Assembly: GCA_015057305.1 (NCBI GenBank)
Contig: SVES01000020.1
Span: 1 to 53,953, forward strand
Source: Pseudobutyrivibrio ruminis
GTDB taxonomy: Bacteria; Bacillota; Clostridia; Lachnospirales; Lachnospiraceae
Length of the DNA: 53,953 bases
Direction: 5' to 3'
Under the pieces are notes generated by a model. That model saw only the letters and a list, made by a program, of their open reading frames with translations, ran no database searches and was not told the origin of the DNA. This document shows, one piece after another, positions 17,876 through 26,522 of the stretch. Position numbers and translations under genes: made by a program. Within the stretch, counting starts at the first letter, position 1, and each line of letters starts with the position of its first letter.

Positions 17876-19234
17876 ATGTCTAAGTGGAATAGTGAAGAAG
17901 AAGCACGAAATGAAATAAAATCGTTGGTCGCTGAGTTTTATAGAGATTTTAAAGAGCCAAAGGAGTCAAAGGCAAATTTTAAACCAGGGGATAGAATTAG
18001 CTATGCTTCTCGTGTTTATGATGAAAAGGAAATGCAATCTCTCACAGATGCAATGCTTGATTTTTGGCTCACAACAGGTCGTTTTTCAGATCAGTTTGAA
18101 AAGGAGTTTGCAAGTTGGATTGGCGTGAAGTTTGCACATCTAGTAAATTCAGGCTCATCCGCAAATCTTATTGCGTTTATGACTCTCACAGCTCCAGAGC
18201 TTGGTGATAGACAGATTAAGCGTGGTGATGAAGTTATCACAGTTGCTGCAGGCTTTCCAACTACAGTAACTCCTATGATTCAGTTTGGCGCAGTTCCTGT
18301 ATTTGTTGATGTTACAGTACCTCAATACAACATTGATGTTACAAAGCTTGAGGCAGCCCTTTCACCAAAGACAAAGGCTGTTATGATTGCTCATACACTT
18401 GGTAATCCATTTGATATCAAGGCTGTAAAGGAATTCTGTGACAAGCACAATCTGTGGCTCATAGAGGACAACTGTGATGCCCTTGGTACAAAATATACAA
18501 TCGATGGAGAAACTAGATTTTCCGGTACATGGGGAGATATTGGTACATCATCTTTCTATCCACCACATCATATGACTATGGGGGAGGGTGGCTGTGTATA
18601 TACTAATAATCCACAGCTTCATAGATTGATTCTTTCTTTCCGTGATTGGGGCCGAGATTGTATATGTCCATCTGGACAGGATAATTTCTGCGGACATAGA
18701 TATGATGGGCAGTATGGACAGCTTCCACAGGGATATGACCATAAGTATGTTTATAGTCATTTCGGATATAACCTAAAGGTTACAGATTTGCAAGCTGCTG
18801 TAGGTGTGGAGCAGCTTAAAAAGTTCCCAAGCTTTATCGAAAGACGTCGTCATAACTGGGCAAGGCTTCATGACAATCTAGAAAATAGCTTAGTTGCAGA
18901 TAAAATTATATTGCCAACACCAGCTGAAAATTCAGAGCCAAGCTGGTTTGGTTTCCTTATTTCTGTAAAGCCAGAAAGCGGTGTAAAAAGAAATGATGTA
19001 ACAAAATATATAGAAGAACATAATGTGCAGACAAGACTTCTATTCTCAGGAAATCTTATTAAGCATCCATGTTTTGATCAAATCAGGGATACAGATGCAT
19101 ACCGTGTAGTAGGTGATTTAGAAAATACAGAATACATCATGAATAATACATTTTGGGTTGGTGTATATCCAGGAATGACTGATGACATGATTGATTACAT
19201 GGCACAGGTCATTATTGAGGCTGTAAGTCAATAG
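17876..19234 (+). CDS. rfbH: CDP-6-deoxy-4-keto-glucose-3-dehydratase (E1)
   Basis: A 452-residue PMP-dependent, iron-sulfur dehydratase (RfbH/DdhC) that removes the C3 hydroxyl from CDP-4-keto-6-deoxyglucose. The lysine of ordinary aminotransferases is replaced by His in YPPHHMTMGEGG (H231-H232), the hallmark of the family. The cluster-binding cysteines are C262, C264 and C272 in RDCICPSGQDNFCG. AAGGAGATATA supports the start. Its reductase partner (E3) is not in the window and may be supplied from elsewhere. The product, CDP-3,6-dideoxy-4-keto-glucose, is the branch point for abequose, paratose or yersiniose-type sugars. Confidence 0.94.
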   Translation: MSKWNSEEEARNEIKSLVAEFYRDFKEPKESKANFKPGDRISYASRVYDEKEMQSLTDAMLDFWLTTGRFSDQFEKEFASWIGVKFAHLVNSGSSANLIAFMTLTAPELGDRQIKRGDEVITVAAGFPTTVTPMIQFGAVPVFVDVTVPQYNIDVTKLEAALSPKTKAVMIAHTLGNPFDIKAVKEFCDKHNLWLIEDNCDALGTKYTIDGETRFSGTWGDIGTSSFYPPHHMTMGEGGCVYTNNPQLHRLILSFRDWGRDCICPSGQDNFCGHRYDGQYGQLPQGYDHKYVYSHFGYNLKVTDLQAAVGVEQLKKFPSFIERRRHNWARLHDNLENSLVADKIILPTPAENSEPSWFGFLISVKPESGVKRNDVTKYIEEHNVQTRLLFSGNLIKHPCFDQIRDTDAYRVVGDLENTEYIMNNTFWVGVYPGMTDDMIDYMAQVIIEAVSQ

Positions 19235-19248
19235 ATTGGAGAATAGAG

Positions 19249-20877
19249 ATGCGTGACATAAAATTATTAGATTGTACGCTAAGAGATGGCGGATATGTTA
19301 ATGACTGGGAATTTGGTCATGAAAATATTTGTTCAATTTTTGAGAGATTGGTTGATTCTGGAGTTGATGTTATAGAAGTGGGCTTTATAGATGAAAGGCG
19401 TCCATTTGATATTAACCGTAGCATTTTCCCAGATACTGAATCAATCCAAAAGATATATGGTGGAATAAAAAAACGCCCTCCAATGGTGGTTGGCATGATT
19501 GATTATGGTACATGTGGTATTGAGCATATTCAACCATGTGAGGAAAGTTTCATTGACGGTATTAGGGTAATATTTAAAAAGCATATTATGCATGAAGCAA
19601 TGGCATTTTGTGCAGAACTAAAAAAGCTGGGATATAAAGTATGTTCACAACTTGTTTCTATTACTAGCTATAATGATGAAGAATTGATGGAGCTTATAGG
19701 TTTAGTGAATCAGGTTAAACCATTTGCCGTTGGTATAGTCGATACATACGGATTACTAGAACCAGACACACTAATTCATTACTATGAGTTGTTAGATAAC
19801 CATGTAGATTCTGAAGTGAGAGTAGGCTTCCATGCTCATAATAATTTCCAACTTGCCTATGCAAATACAAGAGCGTTTTTGGAAAGAAAAACAAATAGAA
19901 ATGTAATTGTTGATGGAACATTGTTTGGTATGGGAAAAAGTGCTGGAAATGCACCGGATGAATTGGTTGGATTATATTTAAATCGACATTTTAACAAAGA
20001 TTATCAAATTAACCCAATGCTTGAGGCTATAGATGAAAGTATATTAGATTTTTATAAGAAGACACCTTGGGGATATAAAATGTATTTCTATCTGTCGGCA
20101 CTTAACAAAGTTCATCCTAATTATGTTCGGCAAATGCAAGATAAAACTAGCCTTTCAATATCTGCTATAAATAATTTGCTAGGTAAAATAGAGCCTGAGG
20201 ATACAAAACTTTTATATGATAAGGCTGCTGGGGAGGATGTGTATAATCATTTCGCAGAGAGCTGTCTTAATGATTCTGGGGCGTATGAGTTATTAGAAAA
20301 GGAATTGACTGGAAGAAATGTTTTATTGATAGGACCAGGAAAAAATATACAGTTGCAAAGTTCAAATGTTGAGGAATATGTATCTGATAAGAATCCTGTA
20401 ATTATTTCAATAAATTATATACCAGGAGCATTTAAGTGTGACTATGTATTTGTTACAAAATCCAATCGATATAAGGATATGTCGGATGATTTATTAGAAG
20501 TAAAAAATCGTGATACAAAGATTATTGGAACAAGTAACGTGACTGCAAGAGGCGAGGATTTTACTTATTCTTTCACTAGGGAGAAATTACTTGAAAAGAA
20601 TGAAAGTATTGTAGATAATTCGTTTCTTATGTTGCTAAAAATCCTTAGTGATTGTGGAATAAGGAATGTGGCTTGCGCTGGATTTGATGGATATTCTGAT
20701 AAGGAAGATAATTACTTTAACCCTAAAATGGAATATTCATTTGTAAAGCAAGAAGCAAGACATCTAAATAGACATATCAGAGAAGTTATTAATGAAACTT
20801 ATAAGGATATGAATATAGATTTTATAACATATTCGCACTACATGGATGTTGAAGACAGTCATGATGCAGCATTTTAA
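19249..20877 (+). CDS. HMGL/DmpG-like aldolase with a Rossmann-like C-terminal domain
   Basis: A 542-residue two-domain protein. The N-terminal TIM-barrel (1 to about 300) is of the HMG-CoA lyase/4-hydroxy-2-oxovalerate aldolase family: LLDCTLRDGGY at residues 6-16 (metal ligand D8 and catalytic R12) and FHAHNN with metal ligands H195 and H197. The C-terminal part (about 355-542) starts with VLLIGPGKN and looks like a nucleotide-binding fold as in DUF115/MptE-like proteins. It sits between rfbH and a ThDP enzyme with 14-nt gaps. I infer that it supplies, by retro-aldol cleavage or condensation, the short keto acid or aldehyde that the next enzyme attaches to a sugar. The substrate is not known. 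Confidence 0.8.
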   Translation: MRDIKLLDCTLRDGGYVNDWEFGHENICSIFERLVDSGVDVIEVGFIDERRPFDINRSIFPDTESIQKIYGGIKKRPPMVVGMIDYGTCGIEHIQPCEESFIDGIRVIFKKHIMHEAMAFCAELKKLGYKVCSQLVSITSYNDEELMELIGLVNQVKPFAVGIVDTYGLLEPDTLIHYYELLDNHVDSEVRVGFHAHNNFQLAYANTRAFLERKTNRNVIVDGTLFGMGKSAGNAPDELVGLYLNRHFNKDYQINPMLEAIDESILDFYKKTPWGYKMYFYLSALNKVHPNYVRQMQDKTSLSISAINNLLGKIEPEDTKLLYDKAAGEDVYNHFAESCLNDSGAYELLEKELTGRNVLLIGPGKNIQLQSSNVEEYVSDKNPVIISINYIPGAFKCDYVFVTKSNRYKDMSDDLLEVKNRDTKIIGTSNVTARGEDFTYSFTREKLLEKNESIVDNSFLMLLKILSDCGIRNVACAGFDGYSDKEDNYFNPKMEYSFVKQEARHLNRHIREVINETYKDMNIDFITYSHYMDVEDSHDAAF

Positions 20878-20890
20878 TTTGGAGTAGGAA

Positions 20891-22699
20891 ATGAGAGTTG
20901 TAGATTATATAGCGGATTTTTTAGTAGAAAAAGGCGTGACACATAATTTCATGGTTACGGGTGGTGGCGCAATGCAATTGGACGATGCACTAGGCCACAA
21001 AGCAGAAATAAAAAATATTTTTAATCATAATGAGCAAGGGTGTTCTATTGCGGCAGAAGCATATGCCAGAGTCACAGGTAAGATTGCTAGTGTATGTGTT
21101 ACCAGTGGACCAGGTGGAACAAATGCTATTACAGGTGTTATGGGTGGCTGGCTAGATTCAATCCCAATGTTTGTTTTATCTGGTCAAGTAAAGAGAGAAA
21201 CAACTTTATGGTCAGTGCCTGAGTTGAAACTTCGTCAACTTGGGGATCAAGAATTTGATATTATAAATTCAGTATCTAATATGACAAAATATGCAGTTAT
21301 GATTACAGAGCCATCAGATATAGCATATCATTTAGAAAAAGCATGGTATTTAGCAAATACTGGACGAAAAGGTCCTGTGTGGCTAGATATACCATTAGAT
21401 GTTCAAGGTGCTAAAATAGATAATTTAGAACTTAGGCATTTTGATGCTGTGGAAGAGGGATTGGATAGTAAAATCAAACCGATTTCCGACGAACAATTAT
21501 ATTCAGTATTGGAAAAAATTAAATCTGCTAAAGCACCCTTGATTTTTGCTGGATATGGAGTGAGATTGTCTAATTCTGCAGATTTATTACTAAAGCTTGT
21601 TGAAAAGTTGAAAATTCCAGTAGCGGTTGCATGGAATTCAGGTGATTTAGTTGCTTATGATAATCCATTTTATGCAGGTTCGCCAAGTAGAGAAGGTACA
21701 CGTGGTAGCAGTTTTATAGTTCAAAACTGTGACTTACTTTTGGTGCTTGGAAGTAGAATGAACATAAGGACTATCACATATAATAAGCATGATTTTGCTA
21801 AGAATGCATATAAGATAATGGTCGATATTGATGATCAGGAATTAAAAAAGCCTACATTTGTACCAGATATGTCTATAAATGGTGATGTTCATCAATTTAT
21901 ATCTTCGATGTTAGAATTAGAATACGAGCCACAAAAAGCTCATGAAGATTGGACTAAGTGGTGCAGGAAAATGGTTGGTAAATATCCAGCATGCTTACCT
22001 GAATATCATCATAATTCCAAAGAAGAATTATTAAATCCATATGTATTTGTAGACACTTTGTTTGATTGTATGGATAAAAATGATGTGATGACTTTAGGAA
22101 ATGGAAGTGCATGTGTAATGCCATTTGCTGGAGCAAAAATCAAGCAAGGACAAAGAATGTTTACAAATTCTGGTTGTGCGGCTATGGGATATGGTATGCC
22201 AGCTGCATTGGGAGCGGCAATTGCCACGGAAAATAAAAATGGACGCGTTGTTTGCGTGGATGGCGACGGAAGCTTAATGATGAATATTCAAGAGCTTGCA
22301 ACCATAGCATATAATAAATGTAATGTTAAATTATTTGTACTTAATAACAATGGATACCATTCAATTAGACAGACTCAAAGGAATCTATTTAAGCCACCAC
22401 TCATAGGGCTAGATCCAGAGACTGGTGTGGGATTTCCAGAATTTGATAAGATTGCAGATGCATTTGGATTTAAATATTATCAGGTTGATAATGAACCTGA
22501 TGTAAAGAATACTATAACAAAAGCACTTAACACAGATGGACCTGTTTTTGTTAATGTAATCGTTGATCCAGGTCAAAACTTTGTGCCAAAGCTTTCTAGC
22601 AAAGTTATGCCAGATGGAAGCATAGTTTCGCCATCTATGGATGATATGTTTCCATTTTTGCCAAGGGATGAATATGAAGCTAATAGGTATTTAAAGTAA
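20891..22699 (+). CDS. ThDP-dependent enzyme, acetolactate-synthase fold, YerE-like role
   Basis: A 602-residue thiamin diphosphate enzyme. The catalytic Glu is E48 in NHNEQGCSIAAEAYAR, and the ThDP/Mg motif runs from GDGS (458-461) to NNNGY (485-489). By domain order (PYR, central, PP) it resembles acetolactate synthase. In Yersinia, YerE of this family adds a two-carbon unit from pyruvate to CDP-3,6-dideoxy-4-keto-glucose. Its place after rfbF, rfbH and an aldolase argues for a branched-chain sugar function and not for amino-acid synthesis. It shares its stop with the next start (TAATG). A second member is at 26523-28301. Confidence 0.85.
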   Translation: MRVVDYIADFLVEKGVTHNFMVTGGGAMQLDDALGHKAEIKNIFNHNEQGCSIAAEAYARVTGKIASVCVTSGPGGTNAITGVMGGWLDSIPMFVLSGQVKRETTLWSVPELKLRQLGDQEFDIINSVSNMTKYAVMITEPSDIAYHLEKAWYLANTGRKGPVWLDIPLDVQGAKIDNLELRHFDAVEEGLDSKIKPISDEQLYSVLEKIKSAKAPLIFAGYGVRLSNSADLLLKLVEKLKIPVAVAWNSGDLVAYDNPFYAGSPSREGTRGSSFIVQNCDLLLVLGSRMNIRTITYNKHDFAKNAYKIMVDIDDQELKKPTFVPDMSINGDVHQFISSMLELEYEPQKAHEDWTKWCRKMVGKYPACLPEYHHNSKEELLNPYVFVDTLFDCMDKNDVMTLGNGSACVMPFAGAKIKQGQRMFTNSGCAAMGYGMPAALGAAIATENKNGRVVCVDGDGSLMMNIQELATIAYNKCNVKLFVLNNNGYHSIRQTQRNLFKPPLIGLDPETGVGFPEFDKIADAFGFKYYQVDNEPDVKNTITKALNTDGPVFVNVIVDPGQNFVPKLSSKVMPDGSIVSPSMDDMFPFLPRDEYEANRYLK

Positions 22700-23361
22700 T
22701 GGGAAAAATAGCTATATTTGATTTTGATGGGACTATTGTTAATACTATTACAGATGTGGCTCTTGCCTTTAATCAAGCTCTAAAAGAAAATGGATATCCA
22801 GAACATCCAATGGAAGCGTTTGATGGCTTTGTAGGGGGTAATTTAGAAACAGTTGTTGCAAGAATGCTCCCAGAGGATTGTATCAAAGACAAGAATATTG
22901 ATTCAGTAAAATTCGCATATAGAAGAATATATAGTGAGAGCCAAAAAGAGAATACTAAGCCATATGATGGAATTGTTGAACTTTTGGAAAAACTGAAAAA
23001 AAACGGTTGGAAAATTGCAGTTAATTCAAATAAGGGACAGCAGTTGTTAGATGAATTGGTTGCTGAATTATTTCCGAAAGGTTACTTTGATTCTGTAGTT
23101 GGTTATTTAGAAAGCAGACCATCGAAACCTGATGCATGTGGAGTAGAGCTAATATATGCTGACTGTTGTGAAACGGCTCCAATTGCAATATACGTGGGGG
23201 ATGGAATGAGCGACGTGCGTACAGCAATAAATGCTGGTATTCCTTGCGTATTTGTAAATTGGGGGCAGGGCAAGTTGGAAGAAGCATACCAGGAAAATGT
23301 AATATGTGTTGAAACTATTGAAGAATTAGAAAATGTTTTGTTGGATTGGAAAGATAAATGA
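22699..23361 (+). CDS. HAD-superfamily phosphatase, Gph-like
   Basis: A 220-residue HAD hydrolase: motif I is FDFDGTIVNT (D8 nucleophile, D10), motif II is VNSNKG near residue 110 and motif IV is YVGDGMSDVRTA near residue 175. The cap arrangement is as in phosphoglycolate phosphatase. Overlaps on both sides (1 nt upstream, 4 nt downstream) tie it firmly to the ThDP enzyme and the SDR. It probably dephosphorylates an intermediate of the branched-sugar route, such as a phosphorylated aldehyde or keto acid made for the aldolase or ThDP step (inference). Confidence 0.87.
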   Translation: MGKIAIFDFDGTIVNTITDVALAFNQALKENGYPEHPMEAFDGFVGGNLETVVARMLPEDCIKDKNIDSVKFAYRRIYSESQKENTKPYDGIVELLEKLKKNGWKIAVNSNKGQQLLDELVAELFPKGYFDSVVGYLESRPSKPDACGVELIYADCCETAPIAIYVGDGMSDVRTAINAGIPCVFVNWGQGKLEEAYQENVICVETIEELENVLLDWKDK

Positions 23362-24242
23362 GAGTAGTAATAACAGGAGCCGCAGGTTTCGCCGGGTATA
23401 GTTTAGTAGAAGCATTAGTAGCTAGTGGAGATGAGGTGTATGCAATTTTACGCCCTCATTCGAATCATAATGCTAGATTTGATAATCACGAGAGTAATTT
23501 ACATTTAATAGAAATTGATTGTAGTGATTTCGACAAGATAGCGGAACATATTAGTGAAGAATGTGATATTTTCTATCATCTCGCTTGGTTTGGAGGGCGA
23601 GATGATTTTGCTGTCCAAAATAGAAATATAGACTATAATTTGAAGGCTGTTGAATCTGCTCATAAGCTAAAATGCCACCGATTTGTGGGCATCGGTTCCC
23701 AGGCGGAATATGGTGCCGTTTCAGGAGTGATACATGAAGGATTGATGCCAAAGCCAATAAATGCATATGGCAGTGCAAAAGTGGCTGCAATGTATCTATC
23801 AAAAAGAAGATGTGAGCAACTAGGTATAGAATGGGTTTGGGGCCGTATTTTCAGTTTATACGGTGATTATGAGCCTAGTGGACGTATGTTACCGGATCTT
23901 TTAACTAAGTTGAAAAATAATGAGATTATACAACTAAGCAGTTGTGAGCAAAATTGGGATTATCTCCACGTACGAGATGCTGCTGAGGCAATAGTATCTA
24001 TAGGACAAGCTGGAAAATCTGGAGAGATATATAATATTGCAAATGGAGACTATCGGAGTCTAAAATCTTTTGTAAATGAAGCAATAGAAATGATTAATCC
24101 AGATGCAGAAGTTATTTTCGGGGAAAGGGCTAATCCGTTTATTTCATTACAACCAGATGTGATTAAAATTAAAAATCATACAGGGTGGCAACCGAAAATA
24201 TCATTTAATGAAGGCGTAAAAAGATTTATTGATAGTATGTAG
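23358..24242 (+). CDS. NAD(P)-dependent sugar epimerase/reductase (extended SDR)
   Basis: A 294-residue extended SDR with the nucleotide-binding GAAGFAG (residues 7-13) and the catalytic pair Y137 and K141 in NAYGSAK. RfbJ (CDP-abequose synthase) and YerF are SDRs that reduce the last keto group in this type of pathway, so a terminal CDP-sugar reductase is the likeliest role here. Being a dehydratase replacing RfbG is less likely, because RfbG is longer (about 350 residues) and carries its own signatures. It overlaps the HAD gene by 4 nt (ATGA). Confidence 0.82.
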   Translation: MRVVITGAAGFAGYSLVEALVASGDEVYAILRPHSNHNARFDNHESNLHLIEIDCSDFDKIAEHISEECDIFYHLAWFGGRDDFAVQNRNIDYNLKAVESAHKLKCHRFVGIGSQAEYGAVSGVIHEGLMPKPINAYGSAKVAAMYLSKRRCEQLGIEWVWGRIFSLYGDYEPSGRMLPDLLTKLKNNEIIQLSSCEQNWDYLHVRDAAEAIVSIGQAGKSGEIYNIANGDYRSLKSFVNEAIEMINPDAEVIFGERANPFISLQPDVIKIKNHTGWQPKISFNEGVKRFIDSM

Positions 24243-24261
24243 ACATTTGAAAGGTAAGATC

Positions 24262-25209
24262 ATGAAAAAAATAAGCATAATGATTCCATGCTTTAATGAA
24301 GAAGAAAATATAGTTCAAATTGGTGAGGCATGTGAGAGTATTATAAAGGAAAAGCTTAGCAATTATGATTATGAGATATGCTATGTTGATAATGCTTCTA
24401 CAGATAGAACAAGAAGTTTAATAGAGGAAGTGTGCGCTAATAATAAAAAGCATAAAGCAATTTTTAATATAACAAATTTTGGACAGTTTAATTCTCCTTT
24501 TCATGGAATTTGCTCCTTGGACGGTGATTGTGTAATACCTGTATGTGCTGATTTTCAAGATCCAGTTGAGATGATTCCGGTATTTGTGCATGAATGGGAA
24601 AATGGTCATAAGATAGTTAGTGGAGTGAAGTCATCTAGTAAAGAAAATGGCTTTATCTATTTATTAAGATCTATTTATTACAAGCTAATTAAAGGTATGT
24701 CTTCTGTGAAAATGATTGAGCATTTTACCGGATTTGGTTTGTATGATCATTCATTTGTGAAACTTCTTAGAGAACTAAATGATCCAATGCCATTTATAAG
24801 AGGAATTGTAGCGGAGTATGGAGAGGGGTTTAATCTAAAAATAGTAGAGTATGAGCAGCCGGAGCGTAGGGCGGGAAAAACCCATAATAATTTCTATACT
24901 TTATATGATGCAGCCATGCTAAGCTTTACTAGCTATACAAAAGTAGGACTTAGACTTATGACATGGCTGGGATTTCTTATAGGGGCAACAGATGTAATTG
25001 TTGCAATAGTATATCTTGTATTAAAACTTACTCATTGGAATGATTTTAACGCAGGTTCGGCACCGATGGTAATTGGTGTATTTCTACTAGGAGCAGTTCA
25101 GCTCGTGTTTATGGGGTTAATAGGAGAGTATATTTTAAATATTAATTCTAGGACAATTAATAGACCTATTGTGGTAGAGGAACGAAGGATTAATTGGGAC
25201 GAAGAATAA
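24262..25209 (+). CDS. GtrB/DPM1-like GT2 glycosyltransferase with membrane tail
   Basis: A 315-residue polyprenyl-phosphate glycosyltransferase: ISIMIPCFNEEENI at the N-terminus, VDNASTDRT, CADFQDPVEM near residue 95 (the DxQDP metal site) and two membrane hairpins from about 225 to 295. ATG 24262 after AAGGTAAG is preferred over the upstream TTG at 24229, which lies in the end of the SDR gene. It is the last gene before a 116-nt gap. It is close in sequence to the genes at 31531 and 33964, so the three form a paralogue group. Confidence 0.87.
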   Translation: MKKISIMIPCFNEEENIVQIGEACESIIKEKLSNYDYEICYVDNASTDRTRSLIEEVCANNKKHKAIFNITNFGQFNSPFHGICSLDGDCVIPVCADFQDPVEMIPVFVHEWENGHKIVSGVKSSSKENGFIYLLRSIYYKLIKGMSSVKMIEHFTGFGLYDHSFVKLLRELNDPMPFIRGIVAEYGEGFNLKIVEYEQPERRAGKTHNNFYTLYDAAMLSFTSYTKVGLRLMTWLGFLIGATDVIVAIVYLVLKLTHWNDFNAGSAPMVIGVFLLGAVQLVFMGLIGEYILNINSRTINRPIVVEERRINWDEE

Positions 25210-25325
25210 AATGGTCAAATTATTAATGTAAAAGGTTAATTCAAATCGTTTTTTAGGTGAATATTTAATAGCAAATGACATATAAATTATCAATGAGAGC
25301 AATATAAAGCTAAGGAGGAATTATT
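25210..25325. other. Intergenic gap before pseC
   Basis: A 116-nt non-coding gap, long for this tightly packed cluster. It is very AT-rich and ends in AAGGAGGAA, the ribosome site of the GTG-started pseC. TATAAA-like hexamers occur at 25281 and 25303, but neither has a convincing -35 box at 16-18 nt, so I do not call a promoter. No terminator hairpin is visible. Confidence 0.5.
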
Positions 25326-26519
25326 GTGGAAAAATTAGCTATCAATGGTGGCTACCCAGTTCGTGCGGGGGTAATTAAATATGGTAGACAATGGATTGAC
25401 GAAAAGGATATTGAAGCAGTTGATGAGGTTCTACGTAGTGACTTCATTACATGTGGTCCTAAAGTTGATGAGATGGAACGCAGCTTGGCTGAATATACCG
25501 GTGCGAAATATGCAGTTGCAGTAAGTAACGGAACTGCGGCACTGCATTGCGCTTGTATAGCTGCTGGCATAGGGCCTGGAGATGAGGTTATAGTTTCACC
25601 AATTACTTTTGCTGCTTCTGCAAATTGTATTCTATATTGTGGGGCAAAACCTGTATTTGCGGATATTAATATTGAAACGTATAATATTGATCCAAAATGC
25701 ATTCGTAAGAAAATAACCGATAAAACAAAAGCTGTCATAGCAGTAGATTTTACTGGACAAGCAGTTGAGATAGATGAGATAAGAAAAATATGTAAGGAAC
25801 ATAATCTTTTGTTTATTGAGGATGCGGCTCATTCTATTGGAACAAAATACAATGGCAAACAGGTAGGTTCGTTAGCAGATATGACTTGTTTTAGTTTTCA
25901 TCCAGTTAAGACTATCACAGGTGGAGAAGGTGGAGCGATAACTACAAATGACGAGGGACTATATAGAAAATTAGTCTTGGCACATACACATGGAATAACA
26001 AGGCTGCCGGAAGAGATGGTTCATGAAAGCGAAGGGTCTTGGTATTATGAAGAAATAAGTATGGGTTACAACTATAGGTTGACTGATTTCCAAGCAGCTT
26101 TAATAACTAGTCAAATGACTAAGTTAGAGAAGTTTGCAAAAAGAAGAAAGGAAATAGTGAAAAGATACAATAAAGAATTTAAAGACATACCGGAGATAAT
26201 CATCCAAAAGGAAATTCCGGAATCTGATTCATGTCGTCATTTGTATATCATTAGATTGGACTTAAACAAATTAAAATGCACTAGAAAAGAATTTTTCCAA
26301 GCATTGTGGAAAGAAAATATTGGATGTCAAGTACATTATATACCTGTATATTGGTTCCCTTATTACGAAAAACTTGGATATACAAGAGGGTTATGCCCAA
26401 ATGCAGAGGAGTTATATAAAGGCATAATCAGTATACCACTTTATCCTCGCTTGACTGATGAGGATGTTTCGGATGTAATTCATGCAGTTAAGAAATTAAT
26501 AGATAATTATAGGAAGTAA
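25326..26519 (+). CDS. pseC: UDP-4-amino-4,6-dideoxy-N-acetyl-beta-L-altrosamine transaminase
   Basis: A 397-residue PLP aminotransferase with the PseC signature start (KYGRQWIDEKDIEAVDEVL, SDFITCGPKV) and PLP lysine K195 in SFHPVKTITGGEGG. PseC makes the 4-amino sugar on the route to pseudaminic acid; pseI and pseG are found about 10 kb downstream. The start is GTG with AAGGAGGA 5-6 nt upstream. It is separated from the other pse genes by the second ThDP enzyme and the two repeat-headed modules, so the pathway has been split or the product is shared with another route. Confidence 0.9.
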   Translation: MEKLAINGGYPVRAGVIKYGRQWIDEKDIEAVDEVLRSDFITCGPKVDEMERSLAEYTGAKYAVAVSNGTAALHCACIAAGIGPGDEVIVSPITFAASANCILYCGAKPVFADINIETYNIDPKCIRKKITDKTKAVIAVDFTGQAVEIDEIRKICKEHNLLFIEDAAHSIGTKYNGKQVGSLADMTCFSFHPVKTITGGEGGAITTNDEGLYRKLVLAHTHGITRLPEEMVHESEGSWYYEEISMGYNYRLTDFQAALITSQMTKLEKFAKRRKEIVKRYNKEFKDIPEIIIQKEIPESDSCRHLYIIRLDLNKLKCTRKEFFQALWKENIGCQVHYIPVYWFPYYEKLGYTRGLCPNAEELYKGIISIPLYPRLTDEDVSDVIHAVKKLIDNYRK

Positions 26520-26522
26520 AAG

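Noticed and set aside
20891-22699. Biosynthetic acetolactate synthase (ilvB) for branched-chain amino acids
   Set aside because: No ilvN, ilvC or ilvD nearby; it is embedded between rfbH/aldolase and phosphatase/SDR genes with overlapping starts, and a similar second copy follows pseC.
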